A stretch of 64,000 bases of DNA from Ciona intestinalis (Eukaryota > Chordata > Ascidiacea > Phlebobranchia > Cionidae). Numbering within the stretch: position 1 is the stretch's first letter; the number at the start of each line of letters is the position of its first letter. The notes under the pieces are model-generated. The model did not search any database, was not told the DNA's origin, and saw nothing but the letters and a program-made list of their open reading frames with translations. The position numbers and the translations under genes were made by a program. The DNA is taken from positions 2,998,411 to 3,062,410 of the forward strand of contig NC_020168.2 in the NCBI RefSeq assembly GCF_000224145.3, written 5' to 3'. Shown piece after piece: positions 1 through 13,000 of the stretch.

Positions 1-1654
1 AAACAGTAGCAATAATACTTAACTTCAACGCTTGTAGAAGAAACAAATATAATCCTGCACTGAGTAAATCCAAAGTGTGCAACTTTGTCGCTGCTTCATT
101 CAAACTGCCTTGTACAGTTGCAACGAGTTGTAAGGACGACGTTTTACATGCCCGGGGAATGAATAAAAATCGGGAGACTGCGGCTAATCAAAATCATTGG
201 CGCGATTGGTTTAAATTCCTTTAACTTTAGTACTGTATAATTGAGCACGTAAGTGGCTTTGTATATAATCTTTTTCGTCGAAAAGTTGTTCGTGTACTTT
301 GCCATGATTTTTTTCACATATTGTAATTATGCATTTTTGCATTTATTGTTAATCTCTTGATTTAAATGAAACCATAATATATATTCAAAAACTTATAATT
401 TCTTTTCTTAGAATAATTTCTTCGACCTAAAACCACATATAATTAGCAAGTGATTAACGATGACGTTTCTGTTTGCTCAAAAGCACTGAAGCTGGCAAAC
501 TGCACCGAAAAAATAAATCAATTATAACAAGAGGCGTCCATTGGAACAACTTTTACTCGTCCAGCTCAACAAAATTAACTACGGTAAACAATACACACAA
601 CTGGAAACTAAGTGGTAAACCAATCAACGTTCAGGCATGGCAGTATATCAAGGGCAGATTTCAACAATGGCGTTAAATTTGGGTGGCAGGCACTTTTCCG
701 ACTGTGACGCATCTCTAACAATTTTCTAGTTCGAGCTTTATTCAAATAGAAATAGAGAAAAGTTAAAACTGGAAACTTAACTTTTCGCTTTAAAGCGCTA
801 AAACCTAAATATACCTTGGACCTTTATTAAACGTTTGCACTCGGCACATTATTTCCAACCGAAGGGGTTTGGTACTTCATGTTTGTTTTTGACCAAGCTT
901 AGTCGACCATGTTAGTTAAAGGTCTAATTATATTACGTGCTTACTCATTAGGGCTGTGCTCTCCTGTTAAGACTGTTTTTAATTAAAAAAATCACCTTCA
1001 GTGATATCAGAACTTAAATAGAAGACAAGGGCGACACTTTTTGTTTTATTCTAACAATTTATTGATTGTGGTTTTAGTAATACACGCACTTTGTCCCCAT
1101 TACTGCTGGTGCCACTATATTCATTTGGCACTGGGTCCGTCGCACAGCGCAGTTTCGGTGAAATTGACAAGAAAAAGAAAAAAACGTCGACTTATTCATC
1201 TACAGAAACAAATATTGATCACAAAAACAACAGTCGCCCACCACGCCAATTATTCATTTCACATCCAGCAATGCCGACTGAAACTGCAATGTAGTCAAAC
1301 AGCATCGCAGGAAGTTGTTAATTCAAACATCACGTGAACAGTTCGGGGAAGTTGATGTTGATTAGAAGAATGAAGTTGTTTTGATGAAGAATGGCTGGTG
1401 CAATTAACCACCATCATGTACATGCTTTTGTTAAACTAATGCGTCGTGTGCGTTTGTAGTATCATTATTCCCTGTCATGTATATGAATCTAGCTTATGTA
1501 TGAAAGAAGTACGTGTGAATCAACAAATACAATTTATGTATCCTTGCGTGGCGGAAAACCACAATGGTTAAAACGCGGGCGTTTTGTTTCATACATTAGT
1601 GCCTGCTTACAAGTATCGCATATGCATCTAATTATTGGTGAATATTCTTTATAT
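1..1654. other. No supported gene
   Basis: I see no convincing coding exon or RNA gene here on either strand. Open frames are short, lack recognisable domains and are not bounded by good splice sites. The stretch may hold upstream regulatory DNA of the peptide gene at 2129 or the tail of a gene to the left. Confidence 0.4.
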
Positions 1655-1846
1655 AGTAGAGTGGGGTAAGATGGGACACCATTTCATTCGATTTTCTCGT
1701 CCCATTTGGTTGTTAACAAAGAACGTTCAAAGACTTTAAAACCGTATCATCACGACTCCCGTAGACAGTTTTTAATTGTTTAAAATACGATCAGAATATT
1801 TATATATTATGCGCTAAAGGTGTCCCATCTTACCCCAACCCACTAG
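1655..1846. mobile_element. TA-flanked inverted-repeat element, copy 1
   Basis: The ends are inverted repeats: the left end reads tagagtggggtaagatggga and the right end is its near complement ending in taccccaacccactaga. The interior matches the seven other copies in this window. There is no coding capacity. TA at each border suggests a Tc1/mariner-type non-autonomous element. It lies about 170 bases upstream of the TATA box of the peptide gene. Confidence 0.8.
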
Positions 1847-2018
1847 ATATATGGCTGACAGTTTAAATATCTCACTTGTTTGGAAAATTAGAAAACCAAG
1901 GCGAAAACATTTTCAGACACCACAAAAACATGCCAGATTTCGTGGAGAAATGGAACTTCTTCTTTTAAAATCAAAGCGTTTCGGAAATATTTACGCGTTT
2001 AATATCCGCCACTTTTAT

Positions 2019-2026
2019 TATAAAAG
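2019..2026 (+). promoter_or_regulatory. TATA box of the peptide precursor gene
   Basis: The sequence is TATAAAAG. About 25-30 bases downstream begins a short leader of roughly 25-30 bases that ends at a GTGAGT splice donor at 2075. The matching acceptor (TTTCTGCAG) ends one base before the ATG at 2129. Box, leader exon and coding exon fit one transcription unit. Confidence 0.7.
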
Positions 2027-2128
2027 TCGGTGATTTCTGGTACAAAGTCATCAGTTCTTTCAGAAGGCAACAAAGTGAGTTGATGGTTTGTTTTACTTAT
2101 GTGTGGTGACTAATATTTATTTCTGCAG

Positions 2129-2739
2129 ATGAATAAGACATCGTTTCTACTCTTGCTTGTCATCGGTCTCCTCGTCCTTACCGACAGTGCGGTAGGTGCT
2201 GCTTTTAGAATATTGAGGGTATTTACATCTCCGTGGAGCCAAATGCAAATGCAAAGAGGTAATTAATGGTCTATGCGCCGCTAAATTATTTTTTTGATTT
2301 TTTTTCGCAGCAAAAATAAATAATGTTATCGGCGACGGCGAAATGTGGAATATGTGTTTGTTTTTTTTTATGTATTTTTTTGTAACTAGTCACTGGTTCA
2401 ACTAACGTACCATCGCGAGGCGGGAAGCGGCAGATGTTATAACAGAAGTTTCATGTTTTATACACCCCATATCCGCTTGTACAAGTTGCAACGTATGCAA
2501 CTCTGTGCGTGGTGGTGGTTGTTTTTTTGTATTGCGACAATCCGGACAACCCATTAGTGACCACTGGGTTAGAGCTGTCGTGTGTTATGCCCCAAAACAC
2601 CTGTGTTATATCGACATTGTCGTTTGTCCGACGCACAACGATAATTGGGTTACATTCATCTGCAGTTGACGATTCTGTTGACGATTCTTTGATGCAACTT
2701 ATCATGGAGAACCATGATCACGCTCTTGCTGAGCAATAA
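2129..2739 (+). CDS. Secreted cationic peptide precursor (candidate antimicrobial peptide)
   Basis: There are two coding exons, 2129-2258 and 2666-2739, joined in phase (AGA G / TT GAC) to give 67 residues. Residues 1-23 are a clear signal peptide (MNKT, then a leucine/valine-rich core, ending DSAVG). Residues 24-43 form a short basic, partly hydrophobic segment (AAFRILRVFTSPWSQMQMQR, three Arg and no acidic residue). Residues 44-67 are an acidic tail with DDSVDDS and ending HALAEQ. Signal, cationic core and anionic tail in this order is the layout of the haemocyte antimicrobial peptide precursors known from Ciona (Ci-MAM/Ci-PAP type); that assignment is by architecture, not by alignment. The ATG directly follows an intron acceptor, a TATA box lies at 2019, and an AATAAA follows at 2778. 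An acidic propiece-like tail with no dibasic site leaves the mature form uncertain. Confidence 0.65.
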
Positions 2740-2777
2740 ATGAAAAACAAAACTGTTAAATGTTGGTCGTCTGTATA

Positions 2778-2783
2778 AATAAA
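2778..2783 (+). terminator. Poly(A) signal of the peptide precursor gene
   Basis: AATAAA lies 38 bases after the TAA stop at 2737-2739, which is a suitable position for 3' end formation of a very short 3' UTR. Confidence 0.65.
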
Positions 2784-3935
2784 ACACCTACATCATTTAA
2801 ATAATTTGTGTTTCTTTTGTTCTGTAGTCTCTTGTCTTCTATGAAGTGACATTTGAGAAGGATTTTATTAAAATTAGTTTAGCGTGTGGTACTCCAGGTT
2901 TTGGTGTACTGTTTATTTAAACATTTTATTACTCTTATACTACACATTAAACCGCGAAAGTAAGACACTTATTAGACACTTATTAAAAATGGTCGCATGG
3001 AAGTATAAATGTAACCTGACAGCAACAGTCAATATTTAACAATACAAAAGCCACCCTTATGTCTAGTAACCATAGTCAATTTAGCTGTTGCTAGCTGTTG
3101 TAAGTCTTATTAAACAAAACTGTGTTTGGGCGAGGGAAGTAAAATGCAGATAAGAAACATTTTGTTGTGCGGTCAAGGGAGATATATTTGAATCTTTTGA
3201 GTCGGTCGTTTTTGTTGGGTGTAGCGCTTTTTATCCAACAAGATGTGTATATGTTTTACCCATAGACCTGTATTAACGACGCACTTAAAATCGTGGACTA
3301 GAAGGCCTATACAGATTTGTTTTCGATCGTTCTTAGTCAACCATTACATTAATAAAGGCTTAATTATTAATATGTCAGTAAAGAAACAATAAACTTGAAT
3401 TATTATTATGCTAGAAATACTTGTTTTGGGTGTTTTGTGGATAATTTAAAACATAGTTATCAAATTGCCTGCCAAAAAAATAGGCACACATGTCCCCGCA
3501 AAAACTGCACACACGTAAATCTGTACACTTGCCGAACTAAGCACCTGTGTAAAACAACGCACACATACAATTGCAACTTACGATTCCATGTTTAATGTTG
3601 ATTCCTTTCCATATTTTAGGTTATTTAGTTTTACTGTTTCCTATACAGATCGACTGGTAAAACTTTGGAGCAGTCCAAAGTAATTACATACCAACAAGAA
3701 AGTAAATACGGACAACTGTTCAAGTATATACCGTGGAATAATATTTTGTTCTCAACATATGTTGTGTAATTGCGTCATCGCGTTTGGTAAGTTGTGTAGC
3801 TGGAATTTTCGTTATATCGAATGTTACAACTTTATCTTGATTGAACGTAAGTTAACAAAAGTAAACAAATCTAACGTATTTGTATATTAAGCAAGCTAAA
3901 CGTAAGAATAGGTTTATAAAGCTGCTATAAAATAA
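2784..3935. other. Intergenic, no supported gene
   Basis: No exon is supported. One 66-codon frame at 3395-3595 is rich in Cys and His but has no signal peptide or splice context and looks like chance. The region should contain the promoter and leader of the WARS gene. A possible acceptor AAG ends just before the 3909 region, 5' of the ATG at 3936. Confidence 0.4.
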
Positions 3936-5279
3936 ATGGATTCGAACGGCAAAGTGAACGGTTCAACAAACTCTGAAGGAGAGAATAAAGTTGACGGACT
4001 CGAACAGGACATTGTTAACCCATGGGAAGTTCAATCTAGCAGCGCCAAAGGAGTGGATTATGATAAGTTAATAAAAAGATTCGGATCAAGTAAAGTAGAT
4101 GAGGCCCTTCTTCAAAGGTTTGAGGCAATTGTGGCAAAACGTGGCAAAAAGTTGCATCCATTTTTAAAACGTGGAATGTTTTTCTCGCACCGTGAGCTTG
4201 ACTATATCCTTACCTTGTATGAACAAAACAAACCATTTTACCTTTATACTGGTCGAGGGCCGTCATCACAATCCATGCATGTAGGTCACATGATACCATT
4301 CATGATGACACAATACCTTCAAGAGGCGTTTGATGTCCCTGTTGTGGTGCAGCTTACAGATGATGAAAAGTTTTTGTGGAAGGATCTGGCCTTGGAAGAA
4401 TGCTATCGGCTGTCATATGAGAATATGAAGGATATCATTGCTTGCGGTTTCGATCCGGACAAAACTTTTATTTTTTCAGACCTTGATTATATAGGCTCAT
4501 GCAAAGAGTTTTATTGGAATATGAAAAGAGTTGAAAAATGTGTCACCTATAACCAAGTTAAAGGTATCTTTGGCTTTGGGGACAGTGACTGCATTGGTAA
4601 GATAAGTTTTCCTGCAATACAAGCTGCTCCCTCGTTTTCATCAAGCTTTCCCCACATTTTTAATGGATGCAAGGACATCCCATGTCTCATACCTTGTGCA
4701 ATAGACCAGGACCCTTATTTCAGAATGACACGTGATGTTGCACCAAGACTACAATACAGAAAACCCGCGCTTTTACACTCGGTGTTCTTCCCCGCCCTGC
4801 AAGGCGCTCAAACTAAGATGAGTTCTTCAGACCCTACATCATCTATATTTCTCACTGACACTGCCAACCAAATCAAAAAAAAGATTAACAAGTACGCGTT
4901 CTCGGGCGGTCGTGACACAGTCGAGCTGCACAGGGAGTTTGGAGGCAACTGTGAAGTTGATGTTTCTATCCAGTATCTCTCCTTCTTCCTCATGGATGAT
5001 GACGAATTAGACCAAATAAAAAAAGATTACTCAAGTGGAGAGCTATTGACTGGGGAGCTAAAACAGAAACTTATCGTAGTTTTGCAAGCATTGATTGGCA
5101 AGCACCAAGCTGCAAGGAATGAAGTCACTGATGAAACGATCAAGAAATTTACCCGGCTTACTAAATACCCATGCTGTGATAACTATAAACCTACACCGGT
5201 GGTTACAAAGAACAAGAAATCAAAGAAAAAAGATAAAACTTCAGCACCAACAATGAATGAACTAACATTGACAAGCTAA
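3936..5279 (+). CDS. WARS1: Cytosolic tryptophanyl-tRNA synthetase
   Basis: This is a single uninterrupted frame of 447 residues. The enzyme charges tRNA-Trp with tryptophan in the cytosol using ATP (class Ic). The HIGH signature appears as HVGH at residues 115-118 and the KMSKS loop as KMSSS at 294-298. Other family blocks include [56 protein letters not shown] and [16 protein letters not shown]. The protein is close to the core length of animal cytosolic enzymes but starts with only about 50 residues before the catalytic core and lacks the N-terminal WHEP domain of vertebrates. The C-terminus is a lysine-rich extension (NKKSKKKDK). No intron interrupts it, unlike most genes in this window. 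AATAAA occurs at 5942. TXNL4A follows on the same strand. Confidence 0.97.
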   Translation: MDSNGKVNGSTNSEGENKVDGLEQDIVNPWEVQSSSAKGVDYDKLIKRFGSSKVDEALLQRFEAIVAKRGKKLHPFLKRGMFFSHRELDYILTLYEQNKPFYLYTGRGPSSQSMHVGHMIPFMMTQYLQEAFDVPVVVQLTDDEKFLWKDLALEECYRLSYENMKDIIACGFDPDKTFIFSDLDYIGSCKEFYWNMKRVEKCVTYNQVKGIFGFGDSDCIGKISFPAIQAAPSFSSSFPHIFNGCKDIPCLIPCAIDQDPYFRMTRDVAPRLQYRKPALLHSVFFPALQGAQTKMSSSDPTSSIFLTDTANQIKKKINKYAFSGGRDTVELHREFGGNCEVDVSIQYLSFFLMDDDELDQIKKDYSSGELLTGELKQKLIVVLQALIGKHQAARNEVTDETIKKFTRLTKYPCCDNYKPTPVVTKNKKSKKKDKTSAPTMNELTLTS

Positions 5280-6198
5280 TGTTTCAACTGTCAACCAATG
5301 AATGAAAATTTAATCTATTATGTTTGAGTGTCCAGCAAACAAGTGTATGTACTTTATAAATAATGTTGGTTGTAGTTTTGGTGTTTTAATTACAAGATAT
5401 CTGATAAGCAAAAATTTTATCAAGTGTTTTGTTTACTTTTATTTTCATTATGTCTGGTTTATGAGTATCTGGTCAAATCATTTCACTTTCATCAAAATTG
5501 GAACTTAGGTTAATATGATTTAAATTTTACTTATATTCTAGGAAATATAGTGTTCACTATTCTTATAGTTCCGGTTTTCGGATATTCTACTGCTGCGTAC
5601 TCACTACTGCATATCATTATCATTACCTATCACAAGCTATGCTAAGAGTACTGTATAGACTAGAGTGTGTGGACAACTTTTAAAATTGAGTTAATTGTTT
5701 GTGTTGGAATCCCAATTTAGTGTTTGGTATCAGATTTTAAAAAGCCAAGTACGGTTTATGAACTATGCACTACCACCAGCTATTTTGACGAGTTCTTGTT
5801 TCTCTTGTGCAGTAACAGTGAAAAATATAGGTTGTATGAAAGACTAATGTAGTAGATATATTGTAGGTCATGTCAAGTTGTTGCGAGCATGTGATTGTTT
5901 TATTTTTGCTCCCTTAGATAATTGTAGAGAAGTTATGGTAGAATAAAGGGTGATTCTCATTAGAACTTAGTATTTTTCTTCCTATTTTTTGCCTTTCTGT
6001 TCTTTTTAACGTTTATTAGTAAACTATTCTTTGTAAAACCAATTGCCATTAATTGTTAATATCTAAAATTAAATTCACAACGCTTTGGTGATATTTCAGA
6101 TTTCTGTATACCAACTGAGCTATTACTTACAGCAAGAATAGGGAAATACAAATAGGATTTTTTTTTTTACTACTCTGTATTAGACCACCACAGTAGTA
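5280..6198. other. WARS 3' UTR and upstream region of TXNL4A
   Basis: No further gene is seen. The best poly(A) signal for WARS is AATAAA at 5942-5947. A pyrimidine-rich run followed by TTAG just before 6183, about 17 bases upstream of the TXNL4A ATG, could be a splice or spliced-leader acceptor. Confidence 0.5.
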
Positions 6199-6627
6199 AT
6201 GTCTTATATGCTTCCACATTTAACCAATGGCTGGCAAGTAGATCAGGCCATTCTGAATGAGCAAGAACGAGTTGTTGTCATTCGTTTTGGCCATGATTGG
6301 GACCCCGCTTGCATGACGATGGACGAAACTCTTTACAGCATCGCAGACAAAGTGAAAAACTTTGCGGTCACATACCTCGTTGATATTACAGAGGTTCCTG
6401 ATTTTAACAAGATGTACGAACTTTATGACCCCTGCACGACCATGTTTTTTTATCGGAACAAACACATTATGATTGATTTAGGAACTGGTAACAACAACAA
6501 AATCAATTGGCCAATGGAGGATAAACAAGAAATGATTGATATTCTAGAAACAATTTATCGCGGCGCAAGGAAGGGAAGAGGTCTGGTAGTTTCGCCAAAA
6601 GATTATTCCACAAAATATAGATATTAG
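6199..6627 (+). CDS. TXNL4A: Thioredoxin-like U5 snRNP protein (DIM1, 15 kDa)
   Basis: This single-exon frame of 142 residues has exactly the length of the animal family. TXNL4A/DIM1 is a component of the U5 snRNP and tri-snRNP needed for spliceosome activation in the nucleus. The near-invariant family sequence is visible throughout: MSYMLPHLTNGWQVD at the start, RFGHDWDPACMTMDE, VYLVDITEVPDFN-like block, ELYDPCTTMFFYRNKHIMID, GTGNNNKINW, and the C-terminal YRGARKGRGLVVSPKDYS with final KYRY. It has a thioredoxin fold without the redox CxxC, as in the family (DPAC in place of an active site). It is intronless, sits between WARS and UBE2O on the same strand, and its stop is 385 bases before the UBE2O start. 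Confidence 0.98.
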   Translation: MSYMLPHLTNGWQVDQAILNEQERVVVIRFGHDWDPACMTMDETLYSIADKVKNFAVTYLVDITEVPDFNKMYELYDPCTTMFFYRNKHIMIDLGTGNNNKINWPMEDKQEMIDILETIYRGARKGRGLVVSPKDYSTKYRY

Positions 6628-7012
6628 TTTAAAAATGTTGCTTAGTTAATGACAATGTATAGTGTTTAATAATGCTGCATATTTGTGTATTTTGTTCTTA
6701 TCCACTTCTGAAACACTGCTGTGGTTAAATATGTGTTGTTTTACTTTGTTATTGCAATTTTTGGCAGTAATGTATTGGTGATTAATGCTAAAGCATTTGT
6801 TAATTTAAAGAAAAATTTTGGTTAAATGACATTACATTGCAAAATAATACAGAATACAAAACTAGCATTGGTCTTATATTCTACACTGAACCATATTTCA
6901 TCTTAATGGATTGTCTTAGTATATGTTTTTTTTTAAGTTTACAGACTGGTATTATAATTGAATACATATAGTCATTTTTTGTGTTCTTAAATCATTTAAA
7001 ATAAACAAATCA

Positions 7013-10000
7013 ATGTCGGAACCAAACTTTTATCCTGAAGATATTATTATTGGAAAGTCAAGTAATGGGAGAGTAAGATACGGTTTGATTGAAAAGACTG
7101 TTGGTAGGTATTAGTTGATTTATTTATTTCTAAAATTTCTTTATGTATGGCTTAACCATATAAACTAGTATTGAGATTATGTTATTGTTGATTGAATAAA
7201 TGTAACTTACTTTATCCTCGCGTGGCGAGAATTTTTTTTTAATATATGGCTGGTGATATGGACTACCCATTAATGACCGCTGAGTTGAAGCAATTGCCGT
7301 TAAGTGTCTTGCCCAAGCACACAAACGTCCACAATGGTAGCAACGTTGAGACTAAAACCCATTTACCACTGGGTTAGAAGCAGGCGCGCTAACCACTCTG
7401 CCTAGGCACCTAACAAATACTATATAACCTTAGGTGACTGGTTTGACACAAACTTTTCTTCTAACTGCTTTTTAAATAGGTATCTTACTTATTGTGAGTT
7501 GCTGTTGGGTTTGATAGCCATTCATTGCTACCAATATTTTTATCCATTTTTATGTTTTAATGACTCGTTTTTGCTATGAATACGAATCTCTTAGATATTT
7601 TATGGTAAGTATTTCATTTTTTAAATTTAATCTACCCAAGTGCAAATTTAAAAAGTGTTAAAATTTTTTATTTTATGACAACAGACATGGAGTCTGATGA
7701 CGAGTCTGACTCTGACATGGATGATTACAGTGATAATGAACTGGAACCAGGTCATGTGAGGTTGACTTGGTATCCAGAAGGATCAGAGGAAACCGTGCAC
7801 GAATCAAAAGTAGATAAAATTTGATTGGATTTGATTTAAATTAAACCGCTATCTATTGTATGACATAATAATTATATTTGTTTCTTCGATTACTGTAGCG
7901 GAGATTTAGAAATATTTTAAACGAAAAGACAGGATTTAGCGACAAAACAACAGTTGTTAAAACTTGCTTTCTGATCTTTTTATGATCTTTAATGCTAAGT
8001 TCTAAACGTGTTCCTAATGTTTTATCTATGAATTTCAGATACAGTTGGTTGATCGTTCAACTTTACCAAGAGATGTAGTTCATGAAATGAATGGAAGCCA
8101 GGTATATACATAATAGATTTATCAGGATTCAAGCCTTTATTTAATTTTAAAGCCAGTATAAAACGCTGTATGATTGTGGGTAGTACCTCTTACTAATACC
8201 GGCATGTACCTGGATGAAAATAGTTTAAGACCAATTGACCGAATGTAATGATTACTCTTAATTATTAGCAGTCATTCCCGTTTCAGGTCATTCTCGTTTT
8301 AAGAGAATGAAAGTTCAATAAAACACCTGTGTAGCAAACTCATACAGCTGTTCAAAACACTTAATGTATGTGTCCTTGGGCAAGTCACTTTTTTATTCAT
8401 TAAAATTTAACATGCAACTTGTAAAAGCCCACGAGGTGTATAAAATAGTTCACCAGTGTTATCACTAAAAAATTTTAGGCCACGTATAAATAACATTCCA
8501 TTCACAAGATGTAACTATCCTATTTTTGTTCTAAATACACCTAATATATACTAATATTAGCGGTTTCATTTAACAGCTCGGAACAGTGCTTGATGTGGAT
8601 GTACACTGTGATGTTGCAGTTGTGGGAACAAACAAAATACTTAAGAATATTCATTGCAAGTCACTTAAACGCATCTATGTAAGTAAAATCTATACTCTGT
8701 ACTATTTAGTATAGGATTTGTAACCGCCATTTACTGGGAATTTCTGTTAAATAATTGGTGCACAATCTATCATGGTGTGTAGTAAACTTATCACTTGCAC
8801 CCCACAATTAAAAAAATAACCTACACTCTTAAGTCTTACCATTCCTAAACTATTCTTCTCAGTTAAAAGATTATGCACTGCAACGACATCTTGCAACAAA
8901 ATTCTTTTTTAGAATGTTTTATTACCGTTTTATCAATGTCACCGAATTAATTGTTAGTTGTGGAGACCCCGGAATACGTTCAGGCGACCCCATTCGGGGT
9001 CACGACCCACGTGTTGGGGACCACTGATTTAAACAAACCCTTCACATGCCAAGCAACTATAAATTGATTCTGTCGTTTTTTAATCTTAGCCATTAATGGA
9101 TGGAGATTTGGTGGCATATGGACCTTGGGTTGGTCATATTTCAAGTGCTGTTGGACTTCTTGTTCTTAGATTCTCAAATGGTGCAAGGTACAAGGAAATA
9201 ATTAGTATAGATTTGTTCAGTTTTTTTTAGTTTTTTTTTATCAAGATTTGTTCAATTTTTTTTCTTTTATTTTATCAAGATTTGTTCTTTTTTTTTCTTT
9301 CAGGTTATGACTAGTCTCATTATCTTTTAATTGTTTCATTTTTTAAAATAATTTTACTCTTGCTGTGTAACAATATAGCACTAGCAAATGGGCTCAATTT
9401 CCTGCCCAATTTTTAGCCGACTGGTAAAAAAAGGAGATGCTCGAGTGCTAGCTTATATGTCAATATCAAAACATGAAAAGGTTTTATTTCAACTACGTCA
9501 TACATTAACATACTTCCAGAAGCATTAAACACTGACAAAGTTACATGTTGATTGATTGAAATGATAATTATGTGTGGATGCTGACTGCTTCATCAAGGAA
9601 GTGACTTTCTTGGCTGCATCCTGTTTCATATCTCTGTCATTTGTTTGATGAATGCATGGGGCATTGTTATAATATGTAATTGAAAATTTATGTTTAATTC
9701 TATCAATGATTGCCAGTGGAAAAGCATCTGCTACACAGTTGGCAGTACAGAATGAAATAATATAACATAGTACTGTAGGGTGGGGAAAGATGGAACATCT
9801 TTTTTATTCTATTTTCTTATCGCTTTAGGTAGTAAAGAATTATAAAACCCTATTCCTTTAAACACAATCAGGATACTTAAATAATATGTGCTAAAGGTGT
9901 CCCATCTTCCCCTTCACATTAAAGAATTATAATAGCGTATCCTCACTACTCCTAAAGACCGTTGTTAATTGTTTAAAAAACAATCAGGATGTTTAAATAT

Positions 10001-13000
10001 TATGTGCTAAAGGTGTCCCATCTTCCCCATCCTACCATACATAAATACATATTTAAAGCGTTAAACAATTATAATATCTTACTTAATCAACTGTTTTTAC
10101 ATTACAGAGGGAAAATAAACTTACAGGACGACAGTTGTGAACAGCTGGATGATCTTTACCCACATGCAAGTGATGATGCAAGTTGCTTTCAACCATTCCT
10201 TTTGCTAGAAATAATAAACAACCCCAAAATTAAAATAACAATATAAATCATAAAAAAGCGGTTTATAAATTTTGATAATCAAAAAATTGATTTAACAATA
10301 ATTATCATTAAAAATTGAAATAACAATATTTATAATAAAAAATTTAAATAACATCCCTTTAAGCTAAGATTCAGTAGTTATGCTGCCACATACAAAGTTA
10401 CAAAACTGGTGACTTGAAGCGAGCTTAAAGTGAATGAAACAAGCCACACATGGTATAACGACTATCATTGCTGTGCCATGCAAATATTAAAGAAGTATCA
10501 TCATTAATTCTTTAACTCTTTAATTAAAAAAATGGTCATAATCTAATAGATGCTATCTTGCTTATCTCTGCCACAGCTTTAGCTTCAAGCTTTCCTTAAC
10601 TTTTAAGTTCTAAGCAAATCCTGTTTTTAAAACATGTTTTACTTTATAGGGATCATTCTTTGATTCTGAGTTTTACCCTGGTCAAGTCTTGTCAGGACCC
10701 GCCAAATGTTTTCGTAAAATGTTGTGGTTCCCTGGTGTTCCACCACCCAATTTAAAATCAAAATCTAGATTTAAAGTTATTCTTGAACAGGTTTGGCTAA
10801 AATCTGGTTTGTTTCAACTGAGTTATAATTTTGCTATCGGATTTATTATATTTTTGTTGGTAATGTGTCAGCTTCGTAGAGCAGTATTTTATTTCCTGGT
10901 GAGTGAGGTCCTTGTCAAGGACTTCGGTTTGGATTGACTAATATTCCAACCATAAATATACAATTTTCTGTCAAATCGTCGCAATAATGTTTATTTGGTA
11001 AGCAACATCTTAATTTGTTCTTTTTGTAGCCAAGAATAAAGTATTTTCTAGAGTATTTTACAATGTCAAAATTTTCAGTTAGAGTTGGCTGCAGTGCATG
11101 TTAAATGGATACAACGAGCTTTTTCATCGCCAAACGAAAAGAAAAAAGATGACAAACCAACATCACCAAGTGATAAATCAAAACCTGATCCAATTTTATC
11201 AGCGGAGCTAGGTGCCAAGACAGAGTTAACAGAATATGAACGCAAACTTTGTCTCTCGACCAACCCTGCAGAACCCCCACCTGATGTAATACATGGGGAA
11301 CATCTTAAATAGTAAGAAATGAATATATTTTCACTTATTTTGACAAAGTGACTAAAAATAAGCGAGAAAATTTTCTTACATTTTTTCTTATTGATCCAAA
11401 TAGGGTAAAAGTGTACGTGTTCACCATTTTCTTTACAATATTGGTTAATGGATTTGTTCTAACATAGGAAAAATTGTACGTGGTTACCATTTCTTTGCAA
11501 TATGCGCCAATAGATTTGTTACTATGGAGAGCCATGTTAGAGGTCATAGAATTTAGGCCGGTATTAGCACATTACCTCAGTTTTTGCTAATAACAGAAGT
11601 TATTCTTTCTTAGTCACCTGTTTAATGGCCACAATTTCTTAAGAATAAACATACTAAAATTGACATATATTATGTAGCTTTACAATTGGTTACATAAGTA
11701 ACCATGTTTAAGTTTATGGTAAAGAAATTGAAAGTGCAAGCCTAATTAAACTGTATTCTCGATACTATCAACCACATATTTTTTGATAATATGAATGCTA
11801 TTAGATGGTGTCTCTTAAAAGATAACAGCTATTCAGAATATGAGTATCGGCTAGTGTGTCTGATTCTCCTTTTTCTATGCTTTTGTACTTGCAGTTTAAA
11901 GACACTACAATACTTCTGGACTGGCAACCTTGTGTTGGGCACACGAATGCAATATCAGCTGACAGCAAATGATGTTGAACAAATAAACTTACAACCCAAT
12001 AATGATAAAAAACTTAAACGAACAAGACGTGTCTTTAGTACAAGAAAAATGGACAGGTAATTTGTATTTTTTTCATGTTTTAATTTCTGTCATTCTTTGT
12101 TTCATACAGTGTTCTTATTTACCATTTAGATTTCGAAAATTGATGTTTTAAGAGATTTTGCATTTATTTTCATTTACTTTTATGTTGGTTGAGCTTTAAT
12201 AAAACATAATTAGGATATTCTGTTGCTATTACTATAAGGAAAAATGTCTTTTCCATGACTAATTTTCTGAGATAAACTGTTTAATATAAATTTTATTTAA
12301 ATTACGATCTCGCTGCATGGCAGATAAAAAGTTGGTGTAAATAAAATCGACATGATAGTTTATGCCAGAAGATCAGTTCTCAAACAACTAAATGAGATGG
12401 CATACCACCTAAAATACTTTTGTGCACTATGAGCAGTAGGCATGCCATAATATAAAAAATCCCTGTCATACAATTTCTTTTTTTTTTAAAACATTTTATA
12501 TGGAACTCTTTAAAAGCCCTTATAAGATATTGATTTTTGGTAAAGCAGTTGTAACATGTTGGTTTGTAAAAACACATACAATATGTCCAATAGTCGTATA
12601 TAACAATTACAAAATTGTATTTCCGTGCAGAAAAATGGCAAGAATGTCTGACAATGCATCAGCCGTTCCTCCAGCAAAAAGGAGAGGAGACAAAAAGTCC
12701 TCGAAAGCCAAAGAGACAGGGAATAACCAGGAAGACTCAGAAGATGAGTTTTCCAACACAGAGGTGGTTTTAAAGGACTTATTCTTCTTTTAAACCTAGT
12801 AATTTTAAGTGTTGTAAGTTTTGTAAAAATAATTGGGAAGGAAGAATTTATAACAAGAATATAATAAGAAAGAAACGAGTCAGCCGTACATATTTTCTTC
12901 ATAAATATTCAAACAACTTTAAATTTGTATTCTATCTGAAAATTATCAGTACTTTTTTATTTTAAATATTTGTGCCTTTACCAACTAATTTTTGTAATCA

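Noticed and set aside
2311-2355. An extra middle exon of the peptide gene after the cgcag acceptor at 2310
   Set aside because: No sound donor keeps phase with the last exon, whereas exons 2129-2258 and 2666-2739 join directly.
2509-2739. 76-codon frame starting at 2509 as the peptide gene
   Set aside because: Only its last 24 codons are used; they follow a good acceptor at 2665 and join the signal-peptide exon in phase. The upstream part has no start context or family likeness.
3395-3595. Cys-rich 66-residue frame as a secreted peptide
   Set aside because: No signal peptide, no spacing pattern of a known Cys framework, and no splice or promoter context.
8960-9030. GC-rich patch (cgaccccattcggggtcacg) as a regulatory hairpin
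   Set aside because: It looks like the end of an old hAT-type element fragment (ggggaccactga-like end); I could not find its partner end.
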